64,000 bases of DNA from assembly GCF_019599275.1 (NCBI RefSeq), contig NZ_JAHZTD010000001.1:1054001-1118000 (forward strand). Reading direction: 5' to 3'. This DNA is from Hymenobacter sp. HSC-4F20 (GTDB taxonomy: Bacteria > Bacteroidota > Bacteroidia > Cytophagales > Hymenobacteraceae). Positions 31,050 to 40,564 of the stretch are shown piece by piece. Within the stretch, counting starts at the first letter, position 1. The number at the start of each line of letters is the position of its first letter. The position numbers and the translations under genes are program-made. Under the pieces are notes generated by a model. That model saw only the letters and a list, made by a program, of their open reading frames with translations, did not search any database and had not been told where the DNA came from.

Positions 31050-34000
31050 CCACCGATGTCGGGATTGTAGTTGGCATCAAGGCCGATGATAGCGGGGCGC
31101 GGATTATCAAACGCTCCCTGGATGATGTCGCCAGCACGTCCCGCAAAGCGGTAAACGAAAATCAGCGCCTAGAGCAGCAAATCCGCTCAACCACGAGTGC
31201 GGCCCAAGGGCTAGGAAATGCTTTTAAGGCCATGGCAGCGGCCTACGGAGTTCGTGAGATTATTCGCACGGCCGACCAGTTCACGGTCATGGAAGCGAGG
31301 ATCAACGGCATCACCAAGAGCACCCGCGAAACGACGCGGGTCATGGGTGAGCTGCGCAAGATTTCCAGCGATACCGGCAGCGAGATGGAAACCAGCCTTT
31401 CCATTCTGCAGCGTCTTTCGTTCGTGCGCTCCGAAATTAAGGCCACCAACAACGATATGCTGGCCTTCACCGAAACGGTGACCAAGCTGGGCGTAACCTC
31501 CGGTGCCCTGCCGGAAGCCATGAAAGCCGGTTTGACGCAGTTAGGTCAGGCATTATCAAGCCAGTACACCCGCGCCGAGGAATTCAATTCGATCATGGAA
31601 AACATTCCAGCGGTCGGCAAAGCCATTGCCGATCAACTGGGTGTTACTACCGGCCAGATGCGCCTGCTCGTGGTTGAGGGCAAGTTGCTGTCGAGCGACG
31701 TGTTTGCCGCGCTGTTGAACCAGACGGAGAAGGTCCGGGCCGAGTTTGAACAATTCCCCAAAACAGCCTCTCAAGGCGCTAAGCAGATGGCCAGCAGTTT
31801 TGAGCAGGTTATTGCTCAAGCCAACGCTGCCACTGGTGCCACCAATGGCATCGGCATGGCCCTGCGCGTGGTTGGTGAGGGTGCCAAAGCGATTTACGAC
31901 GGCCTGGGCACCACGTTTGATTATCTGGTGGCCGGCATTCAGGAAGGCGTCAACCTGATCGACATCGCCATCAACAAGGTCAAGCAGTCGATAAATGACG
32001 TATCGCGCCTCATTCCGGGCTATGACGGGACCAGTTTCAGCCTATCGCCTACAGTTGAGGTCGGCAGTGTATTTTCTGCTGCTAATGCCGCCCGCAAGGC
32101 TCGTGAGAAAGGCTTGTTCGGGGATGATTTTGCATCGGTGATCACACCGAATAAACGCGCTATTTCACAAGATTACGCTCAGATTGCAGCTGGCTTGGGT
32201 GGTGACAAGAAAGCCGCCCGCGAAGCCGAGAAGGCCCGTAAAAAAGCCGAGCGCGAAGCCCTGAAAGAACAAAAAGAGCTGCAAAACGATCTGGACGATG
32301 CGGTCAAGTCCTCGCGCAACGAGTACGAAAAGCTCTATGATAGAATGGCCGAGATGGAGCGCCTTAAGCCGCTGGCCAAAACCGCCGAGCAGACCGAGGC
32401 CATCACCAAGAACATCGCCAATGCCCGTGAGGAATTGGACAAGCTGCGCGTGCAAGCGGAATTGGACAGCCCGGCCGGCAAAACCTTCCAGCGCTTCGCC
32501 AAGAGCATTGACGACAGCTTTTCCGACGCCTGGCGTAATGCATTCAGCCTCGACAAGAACGGCAGCATCTTCAAGCGCATGCTTGATGGTATCAAGGGCA
32601 TGTTTGTGAATTTCCTGGCTGACCTCTCCTATCAGGCGCTTATCCGGCCCATCGTGGTTTCGTTGATTGGTGCTGGCGCGGGTGCAGCGGGCATTTCCTC
32701 CGGAGCGCAAGCCTCTGTACTCGGCACTGGCACCAGCGGCATCAGCAACGGTTTCAGTCTGGCCAGCGCCGGTTCGTCGCTGCTGGGTGTCGGCAAGTCC
32801 TTGCTAGCTGGTGGTAGCATCACGGGCGGCTTGGGCCAGTTTGCAGGCAAGGCCAGTGCGTTTCTAGGCGGCAACTTCTCTCAGAACCTCGCGGTACAAA
32901 AGTTCTTCACCAACGCGGGCACGCTAGGAAACCTGGCGGGCGGGTTTGCGGGCGGTATTGGGGCCAATCTGCTGGGGCTCGGCAATAAAAACCCTTACGT
33001 CAACGCGGCGACCGGCACCATCGGCGGCCTGATCGGGTCTGTTGGTGGTCCGCTGGGTGCTGCGGCTGGCTCGTTCCTGGGCACGGCCTTGGGCGGGCTG
33101 TTTGGGGGCAAAAAGCCGTCCGATATGTCGCAAACCGGTGTAATCAACCTGTCGAACCTCGGCACTTACAAAGAGGGCATGACGGGTAAGAAGTTCAGCC
33201 AGCAAAACGCTGATTTTCGGGATTCCATCCTCAATGAAGTATCCAGCCTGGCAAACCTGCTCAAGAGCGTCGGCGGCCAGCTCAGCGGCAATGTCGGCTT
33301 TACCGTGGGCAACCGCGACGGGCTGCGTTTACAGGGCGTGGGCAATTTCGGCACCAACTCGCAAGCCTTTATCGCGGCCATTATGCAGAAGGTGCTGGAC
33401 AGCACCACCGGGCTGAGCGAGACGTTTCAGAAAATTGTCAAGGTCGTCGGTCCCAATACCGGCAGCTTGTCGGAAGCCTTCACCTTTGGCCAATGGTATG
33501 ACAGCCTGGGCAAAACCGTCGATCCGTTGAAAGAGCCGATGCAGGCGCTAAACGATCAGTTTGATACCATGTTCGGCTGGGCCAACAAGCTGGGCTTCCC
33601 TCTGGAAAAAATCAACGCCGAGTATGCCAAGCAGAAAACCGCGCTGGAAGGCAATATCAAAGCGCAGCAAGCGGGCTTTTCTTCGTTTGAGCAGTTAACC
33701 GCGGCTTTTGACGGCTTCTTCACAGGTCAGGTGCTAGGGACCAATTCCAGCCTGAATCCGCTCCAAAAGCTGAACGTGGCGCAATCAGGCTTTGATAGTT
33801 TGCTCAAGAAAGCACAGGGAGGCGATCTGAGCGTCACACCGGATCTGCTGGCCTCGGCTAATACCCTGCTGGGGGTTGGCCGCGACGTGTATGCCTCCGG
33901 CGCAGATTTCAGTGGTTTGGAAGGTTTTGTGAAGTCGTCGGTGCAATCGGTAGCCAAGCAAACCGGCTATAGCGGCCAGAACGTAGCATCCAGTATCATC

Positions 34001-34108
34001 AGCACCAATCAGAGCGTGGTCGAGGAAATACGGGCCATGCGAGAAGATATTGGCCGACTGGTAGCTGAGAATTTCCGCCTCTCGAACAAACTGGCGGCGG
34101 CAGCATGA
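31046..34108 (+). CDS. Tail tape measure protein
   Basis: 1020 aa, the longest gene in the element. The N-terminal part (IVVGIKADDSGARIIKRSLD followed by coiled coil) and the QFTVMEARINGITKSTRETT region belong to the tape measure N-terminal domain. A long KARKKAEREALKEQKELQND coil lies near residue 400. A glycine- and alanine-rich hydrophobic zone (residues about 530-690) is the usual membrane-active segment. Its length sets tail length; by the rough 1.5 A per residue rule a tail of about 150 nm is expected. Confidence 0.93.
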   Translation: MTTDVGIVVGIKADDSGARIIKRSLDDVASTSRKAVNENQRLEQQIRSTTSAAQGLGNAFKAMAAAYGVREIIRTADQFTVMEARINGITKSTRETTRVMGELRKISSDTGSEMETSLSILQRLSFVRSEIKATNNDMLAFTETVTKLGVTSGALPEAMKAGLTQLGQALSSQYTRAEEFNSIMENIPAVGKAIADQLGVTTGQMRLLVVEGKLLSSDVFAALLNQTEKVRAEFEQFPKTASQGAKQMASSFEQVIAQANAATGATNGIGMALRVVGEGAKAIYDGLGTTFDYLVAGIQEGVNLIDIAINKVKQSINDVSRLIPGYDGTSFSLSPTVEVGSVFSAANAARKAREKGLFGDDFASVITPNKRAISQDYAQIAAGLGGDKKAAREAEKARKKAEREALKEQKELQNDLDDAVKSSRNEYEKLYDRMAEMERLKPLAKTAEQTEAITKNIANAREELDKLRVQAELDSPAGKTFQRFAKSIDDSFSDAWRNAFSLDKNGSIFKRMLDGIKGMFVNFLADLSYQALIRPIVVSLIGAGAGAAGISSGAQASVLGTGTSGISNGFSLASAGSSLLGVGKSLLAGGSITGGLGQFAGKASAFLGGNFSQNLAVQKFFTNAGTLGNLAGGFAGGIGANLLGLGNKNPYVNAATGTIGGLIGSVGGPLGAAAGSFLGTALGGLFGGKKPSDMSQTGVINLSNLGTYKEGMTGKKFSQQNADFRDSILNEVSSLANLLKSVGGQLSGNVGFTVGNRDGLRLQGVGNFGTNSQAFIAAIMQKVLDSTTGLSETFQKIVKVVGPNTGSLSEAFTFGQWYDSLGKTVDPLKEPMQALNDQFDTMFGWANKLGFPLEKINAEYAKQKTALEGNIKAQQAGFSSFEQLTAAFDGFFTGQVLGTNSSLNPLQKLNVAQSGFDSLLKKAQGGDLSVTPDLLASANTLLGVGRDVYASGADFSGLEGFVKSSVQSVAKQTGYSGQNVASSIISTNQSVVEEIRAMREDIGRLVAENFRLSNKLAAAA

Positions 34109-35775
34109 CGTTTGAACTAGGCTTTTACGCACTCGGCGACTTCGATACGCGCTTGTATGTCGGCACACACGATCCGTTTGCGGCGCTGGCCAATCAGCCG
34201 GGCGTACAACTCCATTACCTGTTAGAGCTGTATCCATTCAATGAAACCAAGCCAGCATCAGTCCGCACCATAGGCTTATTTCCCGGTGTCACTGCCCTGG
34301 GCGACACGATGACACGCTACGTAGGCGGCGAAGTGAAAGAGCGCCTGTCTGATCGCGGCTTCATCAGCGAACCCACCGCCAGCGACCCGAACCGCCTGTT
34401 TTTGGGCCGGGTGACCAATCCGCTGCAGTTCGACACCAACATCCTGTCCGGGGATGGGTTCAGCGGCGGCAGTCAATCATATGGCGGTATTGAGATCATC
34501 AACGCCGATGGCAAGCTGGACCGTTTCTTTGCTTATCACTGGTCCGGGCGGCGCGTGGTGGTGAAGGCGGGCGCGCTAGATTTCGCTTACGACGACTTTG
34601 CCACCATTTTTGAAGGCTCGATCGACAACTTGGAGAGTGACGATGCCCGGATCATCCTAACTATTCGGGACAACCGCGCCAAAACCGACAAACCGGTTCG
34701 GGCGACGATTTACGGCGGTACCGGGGGCCTAGATGGGGACGACACCTTGGCTGGCGCACAGAAACCGCTGTGTTATGGTGTGGTGAAGAACGCGCCGCTG
34801 GTGCTGGTCAACTACGCCATGCAGATTTATCAGGTGCATGATGGATCAATTGCGGCCGTGGATGCGGTACGCGATCGAGGCATTATTCTCGATTACGGCG
34901 GCGACGTGGCGCATATCACCACGGCCACCCCTGGCCCTAGTCAGTATGTTACCCAATTGTCGGGCGGATTCATCCGGCTTGGCTCCACTCCTGCTGGCCT
35001 CGTGACGGCCGATGTCCAGGGCGACAACCAGGGCAGTGTTCCAATTACTGCCACGGCCATTGCCTTGAAAGTCCTGAAAACTCGACTGGGGGTATATTCC
35101 CTGTCCAGCGCCGACATTGACGAAGGCTCATTTGCCCGACTTGGGACAGTGCTGACTGGCCCTGCCGGGCTGTACATTAACAGCGACGTGACCGGCTCGG
35201 ACGTTCTGGATGCCCTATTCAACCCGGCTGGCGCGTACTGGACCTTTACCCGTCAGGGCATGTTGTACGCGGGTGCGGTTTCCTCTCCCACTGGCGCCGT
35301 GGCCGACGTGAAGCACATCGACGCCGCCGGATTACGTCTGCAGCAAGTAATCCCTCCCGCCTGGCGGATCAAGGTCGGTTACGCCCCTGCGGTCGTCGTG
35401 CAAAGCGAAAACGATCTAGCGGGGGGCGTAACTGGCGACGTGCAGAGTTTTGTCACCGAGGCTTTCCGCTACATAACCTATGAAAACGAGAACGTGCGCC
35501 TGAAAAACAACCTGGCAACGGAGCGCGTCTTTGAAACAAGCCTGTCGAATGTCGCCGACGCACAGACCTTGTTAGCGCGCCTAGCCGCCGTGTACAGCGT
35601 CAAGCGAATGGTTTTTCAGGTGCCGGTTTACAAAACGCTGTATCGCTATTTCTTGGGTGATGTGGTACGCTTGACCTATGACCGTTATGGTCTGGAAAAT
35701 GGCGCTGACTTTCTGGTCGTCGGCATCTCGGATAATGCAGCCACGGGCCAGACCGTGCTGACGCTGTGGGGGTAA
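34105..35775 (+). CDS. Tail tip / baseplate protein
   Basis: 556 aa, overlapping the tape measure by 4 bases. Beta-rich sequence with RNRAKTDKP-like and IFEGSIDNLESDDARIILTI text, TIYGGTGGLDGDDTLAGAQK and a C-terminal hub-like part (FQVPVYKTLYRYFLGDVVRL). This resembles the tail-tip hub proteins that follow tape measures in several proteobacterial siphophages and gene transfer agents. The family name is not certain; the role is assigned mainly by position. Confidence 0.7.
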   Translation: MTFELGFYALGDFDTRLYVGTHDPFAALANQPGVQLHYLLELYPFNETKPASVRTIGLFPGVTALGDTMTRYVGGEVKERLSDRGFISEPTASDPNRLFLGRVTNPLQFDTNILSGDGFSGGSQSYGGIEIINADGKLDRFFAYHWSGRRVVVKAGALDFAYDDFATIFEGSIDNLESDDARIILTIRDNRAKTDKPVRATIYGGTGGLDGDDTLAGAQKPLCYGVVKNAPLVLVNYAMQIYQVHDGSIAAVDAVRDRGIILDYGGDVAHITTATPGPSQYVTQLSGGFIRLGSTPAGLVTADVQGDNQGSVPITATAIALKVLKTRLGVYSLSSADIDEGSFARLGTVLTGPAGLYINSDVTGSDVLDALFNPAGAYWTFTRQGMLYAGAVSSPTGAVADVKHIDAAGLRLQQVIPPAWRIKVGYAPAVVVQSENDLAGGVTGDVQSFVTEAFRYITYENENVRLKNNLATERVFETSLSNVADAQTLLARLAAVYSVKRMVFQVPVYKTLYRYFLGDVVRLTYDRYGLENGADFLVVGISDNAATGQTVLTLWG

Positions 35776-35776
35776 T

Positions 35777-36550
35777 ATGGAACGGATGCTGCTGGCCACG
35801 GGGGCGCTCTCCGACAATGCGACGATTACCGGCCCGACCGGCGCGGGGGATTTGTCGATCGACAATCTCAAGCAACAGTCCCTGCAGGAAGTGTACCGCG
35901 TGCTGGGTTCGGCATGCGTGTTGGACATCGACCTGACCACGGCGCAGGCATTTAACCTGGTTGGTTTGATGGGGCATAATGGTTCAGAGAGTGGCACCGT
36001 CCGCGTCACGGCATCGGATACGTTGGGCGGGGCAACTTACGACAGCGGCACGCTCCCGCTTGTCACTGGGCCTAAACAGTTCGACAAGAGCCTGTTTTTG
36101 CTTTTTCTGGGCGCTCCCATCACTTATCGCTACTGCAGGATTGAAATCACTGACCCTGCCGCCGCTTATATCGAGTTGGGCCGGGTATATGTATCCAATG
36201 CCTTCCAACCGTCCTACAACATGGTTTATGGCTTCCAACAAGGTTTTATCGACCCATCGGAGAAATACCGCACCACGAGTGGTGACCGGGTGCCGCGCAA
36301 GCAGAAGAAGTGGCGCTTTGCGGATTGGAACCTAGAAGACCTGACCGAGGACGAGGTTTTTAGCGAGTTATACCCACTCGATAAGCTGGTGGGCACCACG
36401 CAGGACGTGTTGTTTGTGCCCAAGCCGGACGATATTTCCCACTTACAATTCACGGCTATTTATGGCACTATCGAGGCCATGAACCCCAACGTAGCTACCA
36501 GCTTTGACCGCTTCAGTCGCCAGTTTCGGGTCGAGGAGTTGTTGCCGTGA
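35777..36550 (+). CDS. Tail tip protein, possibly host-recognition platform
   Basis: 257 aa, starting 1 base after the previous stop. The first 150 residues are beta sandwich-like (VLGSACVLDIDLTTAQAFNL then VTASDTLGGATYDSGTLPLV and YCRIEITDPAAAYIELGRVY), as in discoidin/F5-8-like domains found in phage tips. The rest has RVPRKQKKWRFADWNLEDLT. It overlaps the next gene by 4 bases. No specific family recognised. Confidence 0.6.
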   Translation: MERMLLATGALSDNATITGPTGAGDLSIDNLKQQSLQEVYRVLGSACVLDIDLTTAQAFNLVGLMGHNGSESGTVRVTASDTLGGATYDSGTLPLVTGPKQFDKSLFLLFLGAPITYRYCRIEITDPAAAYIELGRVYVSNAFQPSYNMVYGFQQGFIDPSEKYRTTSGDRVPRKQKKWRFADWNLEDLTEDEVFSELYPLDKLVGTTQDVLFVPKPDDISHLQFTAIYGTIEAMNPNVATSFDRFSRQFRVEELLP

Positions 36551-36957
36551 CCATTAGCAAGATTGATAAAACGCAGTACACCACTCCCGCTTTTCGGGCC
36601 GGCCAGCAAGGCAATGGCGCTCAGCGCACGATGATCATGGTCAATAAGATCAACGAGATTATCGAATCCCTGGCAACAGTGGCCGTGGCCTCGACGGTGG
36701 CCGCGATGAATACGCAACTTGAAAGCCTCCTGGCCGCGCAAAACGATTTTCTTGATCAGTTAAATGCAGTGAAAGGCCGGGTTGCAGCGCTGGAAATAGC
36801 CCCGTCTGAACCCATCTCTAATGTGAGCGAGGCAGTTTCTATCAGCCTCGGCGGCGTGCTGAATCTTGGGGCGCTGAACAATACAATGAACAGCCAGGGC
36901 CAAACCATCAATAAAATCCTCTCCGTAATGCGTACCCGCAAGGAAATCAAAATATGA
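36547..36957 (+). CDS. Coiled-coil tail protein (fibre connector)
   Basis: 136 aa. After a short N-terminal segment (MTISKIDKTQYTTPAFRAGQ) comes a trimeric-type coiled coil (NEIIESLATVAVASTVAAMN then LLAAQNDFLDQLNAVKGRVA). It overlaps both neighbours by 4 bases. Such short coiled-coil proteins usually join the tail tip to the fibre encoded next. Function inferred from context. Confidence 0.6.
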   Translation: MTISKIDKTQYTTPAFRAGQQGNGAQRTMIMVNKINEIIESLATVAVASTVAAMNTQLESLLAAQNDFLDQLNAVKGRVAALEIAPSEPISNVSEAVSISLGGVLNLGALNNTMNSQGQTINKILSVMRTRKEIKI

Positions 36958-38327
36958 CCATTAAGCCGCTTGATCGCGCTTTTGAAACCACCCAAAGCAC
37001 AGGCACCGGCCAGATCACCCTACAAGGAGCGCAACAAGGCTTTCAGTCATTCGCGGCGGCCGGAAACGGCGCTAAAGTGTTCTATCAAATAAACGACGGC
37101 GACAGCGCGGGCGTGGTCCAGAACTGGGAAATTGGCATCGGTACCGTCAATGTGGGGACGCCGAATACCCTGACCCGCGCTTCTGTACTAAAGTCGAGCA
37201 ACAATAACGCGGCGGTCAACTTTGGCGCGGGTACCAAGAACGTAATTGGATCCATTGCGGCATCCGGCCTGACTACCCGCGACGAGGGCCTGTTTTTTAC
37301 GGAAGGTTATGGTATAGGGGGTGGCTCGGCCAACGCGCAGACGGTAACGCTGCCTTACACCCCTATCGGTTATTCTGACGGGGCACCCATTTATTTCTTT
37401 GCCTCGGTCGCCAATACCGGTGCTATGACCATCAACGTGAATGGCCTGGGCGCGAAGGCAGCCAAGCTTAAGGGAGCTGACATTCCGGCTGGCGCTATCA
37501 CAGCGGGAATGTTAGTCCATGCCGTTTATCGAGCATCGTCCAACGCATTCGAGTTGCTGATGCCGTTTACGACGCCTGAGTTAGCGCCTGCCGGCCAGTG
37601 CCGCCTGATTAAGTCCGGAGCAAACCTGGTGCTCCTACCTTACAACGGCAATAAGCTGACCATTGACGGAGTGCAGAGAAGCATTCCGGCAGGGGTCGTT
37701 CTAGCCCCAACCGGTCTGACGGCGGCCACGACCTATTTCATTTACGCTTACATGGCCGGGGGCGGCATCGTTGCTTTGGAGGCATCCACAACGGGCCACA
37801 GCACCGACACGACGACCGGCGTCGAAATCAAAACCGGTGATTCCACCCGGACGCTGGTCGGCATGGCGCGGACGATTGCCGGACCGGCCTGGCAGGACAC
37901 CGAGCAACAACGTTTCGTGATTTCTTGGTTTAATCGTCGCGCGATCAATACGTCCGGGGCATTTACCGCCGCAAGAACCACCGTATCCACAACGCCAGTT
38001 GAATTAAACGCGGAGATCAGAAACGAATTTCTTTGCTGGTCCGACGACACCGTGCAAATGTCGATTACAGGCGGCATGTATAACAGCGGTGGATTTTTCT
38101 CGATTGCTGCGATCGGTTTCAATGGTACGAACCCTGAAAACGACGTGTCGTACATGTTCGGTCAGACCGTAGGATCATCTTCCGTAACGGTGCAGAAACA
38201 AGGTTTGAACGAGGGCTATAATTACGCTACCCACCTGGGCCGCACCGGCAACGCATCAGGAACAGCAACCTTCGGAAACCCGACCATCAATCTGTTTAAC
38301 CGGCTTTCTGGCCGCATTCAGGGGTAG
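36954..38327 (+). CDS. Tail fibre protein
   Basis: 457 aa. Starts MTIKPLDRAFETTQSTGTGQ and is rich in G, A, N, T and S with repeated beta strands (ITLQGAQQGFQSFAAAGNGA; VNVGTPNTLTRASVLKSSNN; KNVIGSIAASGL). The VLKSSN/GTKNVI stretch is a common phage fibre N-terminal module. The C-terminal 200 residues would contain the receptor-binding tip (SGRIQG end). It is the last structural gene before lysis. Confidence 0.8.
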   Translation: MTIKPLDRAFETTQSTGTGQITLQGAQQGFQSFAAAGNGAKVFYQINDGDSAGVVQNWEIGIGTVNVGTPNTLTRASVLKSSNNNAAVNFGAGTKNVIGSIAASGLTTRDEGLFFTEGYGIGGGSANAQTVTLPYTPIGYSDGAPIYFFASVANTGAMTINVNGLGAKAAKLKGADIPAGAITAGMLVHAVYRASSNAFELLMPFTTPELAPAGQCRLIKSGANLVLLPYNGNKLTIDGVQRSIPAGVVLAPTGLTAATTYFIYAYMAGGGIVALEASTTGHSTDTTTGVEIKTGDSTRTLVGMARTIAGPAWQDTEQQRFVISWFNRRAINTSGAFTAARTTVSTTPVELNAEIRNEFLCWSDDTVQMSITGGMYNSGGFFSIAAIGFNGTNPENDVSYMFGQTVGSSSVTVQKQGLNEGYNYATHLGRTGNASGTATFGNPTINLFNRLSGRIQG

Positions 38328-38333
38328 TGAATA

Positions 38334-38717
38334 ATGCCTGGCTCTCAAACCCCACAGCCTGACCTTTATCCCATCCTGATCGCCATGAGCGATACCTTGG
38401 GACGAAATACACAAATGGTTGCCGATACCAAGGACACCGTGACGATCATCCGAGAGGCTCAACAAGCCAGCACCATTCGGATGACGCAGTTTGAGAGCGA
38501 GATTAAAGAGCTGACCAAGGATCACAACATGGTCAAGTTAATCTCCGACGACCATGAGAAACGCATTTCTTCCATCGAGGAAGGGCATCGGCGCCGCAAA
38601 TGGTTTATCGGCATTCTGGCAACAGCTTGCGGTTTTGGCTCCACGGTTGCGGGCTGGATGTTGACCCACTGGGGCGCTATTCAGGAGGTCATTCACAATG
38701 GCGCTGACGCCCAATAA
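38334..38717 (+). CDS. Membrane-anchored coiled-coil protein, holin candidate
   Basis: 127 aa. Residues about 30-75 are coiled coil (TVTIIREAQQASTIRMTQFE then SEIKELTKDHNMVKLISDDH), followed by a basic RRRK and one transmembrane segment (WFIGILATACGFGSTVAGWM). This N-in coiled coil with a C-terminal membrane anchor is seen in some phage hemolysin XhlA-like or holin accessory proteins. It overlaps the endolysin start by 20 bases, which ties it to lysis. Confidence 0.65.
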   Translation: MPGSQTPQPDLYPILIAMSDTLGRNTQMVADTKDTVTIIREAQQASTIRMTQFESEIKELTKDHNMVKLISDDHEKRISSIEEGHRRRKWFIGILATACGFGSTVAGWMLTHWGAIQEVIHNGADAQ

Positions 38718-39213
38718 GAATTCCACTAAGGCTAAAAGCATGGCCGCCATGTTCGGCGCGGCGCTGCTCATCGCAGTCCCCTTTATCACCAGCAAAGAGG
38801 GTGAACGCCTGCGGGCATACCAGGATGTGGCGGGTGTGTGGACTATATGCCATGGCGAAACGCTAGGGGTAAAACCGGGTGACAGAAAGACCAAGGCTGA
38901 GTGCGATACCATGACTAAAAACCGCACCTATCAGTTCATGAGCCAGGTGTACACCGCCATTAAAGCGGACGTGTCGCCGGAAGTGCTTGCCGCTTGCACC
39001 AGTTTCGCTTATAACATTGGTATCAATGGCTTCAGGTCATCCACGGCTCTTAAGCAGATCAACGCGGGTAATGGGTCTGCAGGCTGTCGGGCCATGATGA
39101 ATTGGTACACGGCGGGCGGCAAGGACTGCCGGATCAAAAAGAATGGTTGCTCAGGTCTGATTACCCGCCGCAAAGCTGAGGTCGATCTATGTTTGAAGGG
39201 GGTAATAAACTAA
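38698..39213 (+). CDS. SAR endolysin, T4-type lysozyme (GH24)
   Basis: 171 aa. The catalytic triad fits T4 lysozyme exactly: E34-x8-D43-x5-T49 in KEGERLRAYQDVAGVWTICHG. Conserved helices follow (CTSFAYNIGINGFRSSTALK; GLITRRKAEVDLCLKG). The weak hydrophobic N-terminal segment (AAMFGAALLIAVPFI) directly before the catalytic region is typical of signal-arrest-release endolysins, which are exported by Sec and activated when the membrane collapses. It cuts peptidoglycan of a Gram-negative host. Confidence 0.9.
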   Translation: MALTPNKNSTKAKSMAAMFGAALLIAVPFITSKEGERLRAYQDVAGVWTICHGETLGVKPGDRKTKAECDTMTKNRTYQFMSQVYTAIKADVSPEVLAACTSFAYNIGINGFRSSTALKQINAGNGSAGCRAMMNWYTAGGKDCRIKKNGCSGLITRRKAEVDLCLKGVIN

Positions 39214-39629
39214 TGGGGATATCATGGAAATTCTGGTTGTGCATATGTTTTTTAGCCCTGGTGGGCGGTTTCGGTGCGGGGTACAATATCGGTCAGTCTG
39301 TACAGGAAAGTCGCGGCGAAAAGGCCCTGCGCGAACAAAAAGCCTCACTGGAAAGCCAGTGCGTCACCCTGCAACAGAAAACGACGGAGATTGACCGTGG
39401 CCTGCAAAATGACCTTACTGCTATTGCTGATCGCCTTGCCGCTAGCCGCCTGCTCACACCCGCATGCATCGTGCCTACAGGGCGCAATACCGGCAACGCT
39501 CATGCAGCCGGTCGGACCAGACATGCAGGACAAAATGGAATCAGCACTCAATGGCTTAGAGCCTACGCAGCCGAAGCCAACACCTACCGCGCCAAAGTGA
39601 TTGCATTTCAGAAGGCGTGCGGGCAGTAG
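39213..39629 (+). CDS. Inner-membrane spanin (Rz-like)
   Basis: 138 aa from ATG 39213, which overlaps the endolysin stop (TAATG); an in-frame ATG at 39189 is less likely. An N-terminal transmembrane helix (ISWKFWLCICFLALVGGFGA) is followed by a long periplasmic coil (QESRGEKALREQKASLESQC then LQQKTTEIDRGLQND). This is the i-spanin form. The outer-membrane partner Rz1 is encoded inside it in another frame. Together they fuse inner and outer membranes at lysis. Confidence 0.85.
   Translation: MGISWKFWLCICFLALVGGFGAGYNIGQSVQESRGEKALREQKASLESQCVTLQQKTTEIDRGLQNDLTAIADRLAASRLLTPACIVPTGRNTGNAHAAGRTRHAGQNGISTQWLRAYAAEANTYRAKVIAFQKACGQ
39409..39600 (+). CDS. Outer-membrane spanin lipoprotein (Rz1-like), nested in Rz
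   Basis: 63 aa in the frame shifted from Rz and wholly inside it. The product starts MTLLLLLIALPLAACSHPHA: a short lipoprotein signal with lipobox LAAC, cleaved to leave an acylated cysteine. The mature part is proline-rich at its end (EPTQPKPTPTAPK), as in lambda Rz1. The nested arrangement matches the lambda family closely. Confidence 0.87.
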   Translation: MTLLLLLIALPLAACSHPHASCLQGAIPATLMQPVGPDMQDKMESALNGLEPTQPKPTPTAPK

Positions 39630-39902
39630 ATGTGGGGATTTCAGGCAAAGCGTTTCGCCAAACGACCAGATTTCTACCAGACGGATGCTTGGCTAGCCCT
39701 TCGGTACCGTGTCTTGCGCAAATACGGTGCGCGTTGTCAATGCTGCGGCCGGACTAGAAAAGATGGCGTAGCTATTCAGGTGGACCACATTAAGCCCCGT
39801 TCCAGATACCCAAAGCTGTGCCTGACGTTTTCCAACCTGCAAGTCCTTTGCTGGTCATGCAATCAGGGCAAGTCGAATAAATACGCAGACGACTGGCGCT
39901 AA
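39630..39902 (+). CDS. HNH endonuclease
   Basis: 90 aa, starting at the base after the Rz stop. HNH motif: CQCCGRTRKDGVAIQVDHIK (CxxC and DH), then TFSNLQVLCWSCNQGKSNK (N and second CxxC). Phage HNH proteins of this size often assist terminase at the packaging site, and are usually near terS; here it closes the late operon at the other end. Its last 4 bases overlap the convergent relaxase gene. Confidence 0.88.
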   Translation: MWGFQAKRFAKRPDFYQTDAWLALRYRVLRKYGARCQCCGRTRKDGVAIQVDHIKPRSRYPKLCLTFSNLQVLCWSCNQGKSNKYADDWR

Positions 39903-40564
39903 CGCTCCAACCCTCGGTTTCGCTCTTTCTCCTGCTGACGCTTAACCTTCAACATGCGCTCGACGGCATCCATCTCTCGGTTCACAACATCCGGGCGGTT
40001 TTGAGCGAACTCGGCGGCCTTTTCTTTCTGGGCCATGCGGCCTTGAGCCTCGCGTTCTTTCTTGACGCGCTCGGCAATGGCATAATCCTGGCGGTCGTAG
40101 TCTTTGGTCCGGGCGTGGCCGAACTCAAGCTCCATTTCCTTCTTAGCCTGCACCAGCTTGTATCGCATGTTGCTATCGGAAATCAGGCTGCCGTTCTTGA
40201 CACGCCGCCAGTCAACGTGAATATGCGTGCGCGGCTCACCGTCCTCGCCCTTCTTCTCGTGCAGCACGACGATGCGGGGCTGGCCAGTCAAATTGAGGCG
40301 CTGCTCAACTATCTCGACGCTACGCATCCACTGTTCGGTCGTCATGGCCTGGTCGTAGCCCTTCGCTGGATTGATGCTGACCGACAGGAACGGCTTTTTG
40401 TGTTTTGTCGTGATGGCGCCAAGTTGTTTGAACGCCAGCTCGTGATCGTCATCGAACACGGTCCCGCGAATGTCCATCACCTCGGCGCGGTCATTTTGCC
40501 GGTTTTTGAGCAAGTAGCTATGCCGGCCTTTCAGGTCTTTGCGAGTGTTAGCCTTAATCAACAT
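39899..40564 (-). CDS. Relaxase / mobilization nuclease (short MobA-like)
   Basis: 221 aa. The motif region LHEKKGEDGEPRTHIHVDWR holds H102 and the H114-x-H116 pair of the relaxase metal site. RHSYLLK near the N terminus (Y17) is the likely nicking tyrosine. The C terminus is a basic helix (VERMLKVKRQQEKERNRGLE). Relaxases nick oriT and lead the strand through a coupling protein. It is shorter than typical plasmid relaxases (no primase or helicase domain). It overlaps the accessory gene by 11 bases. Confidence 0.82.
   Translation of the reverse strand: MLIKANTRKDLKGRHSYLLKNRQNDRAEVMDIRGTVFDDDHELAFKQLGAITTKHKKPFLSVSINPAKGYDQAMTTEQWMRSVEIVEQRLNLTGQPRIVVLHEKKGEDGEPRTHIHVDWRRVKNGSLISDSNMRYKLVQAKKEMELEFGHARTKDYDRQDYAIAERVKKEREAQGRMAQKEKAAEFAQNRPDVVNREMDAVERMLKVKRQQEKERNRGLER

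Noticed and set aside
32165..32710. Reverse-strand frame of 181 aa opposite the tape measure gene
   Set aside because: Its sequence is the low-complexity reflection of the coiled-coil coding region.
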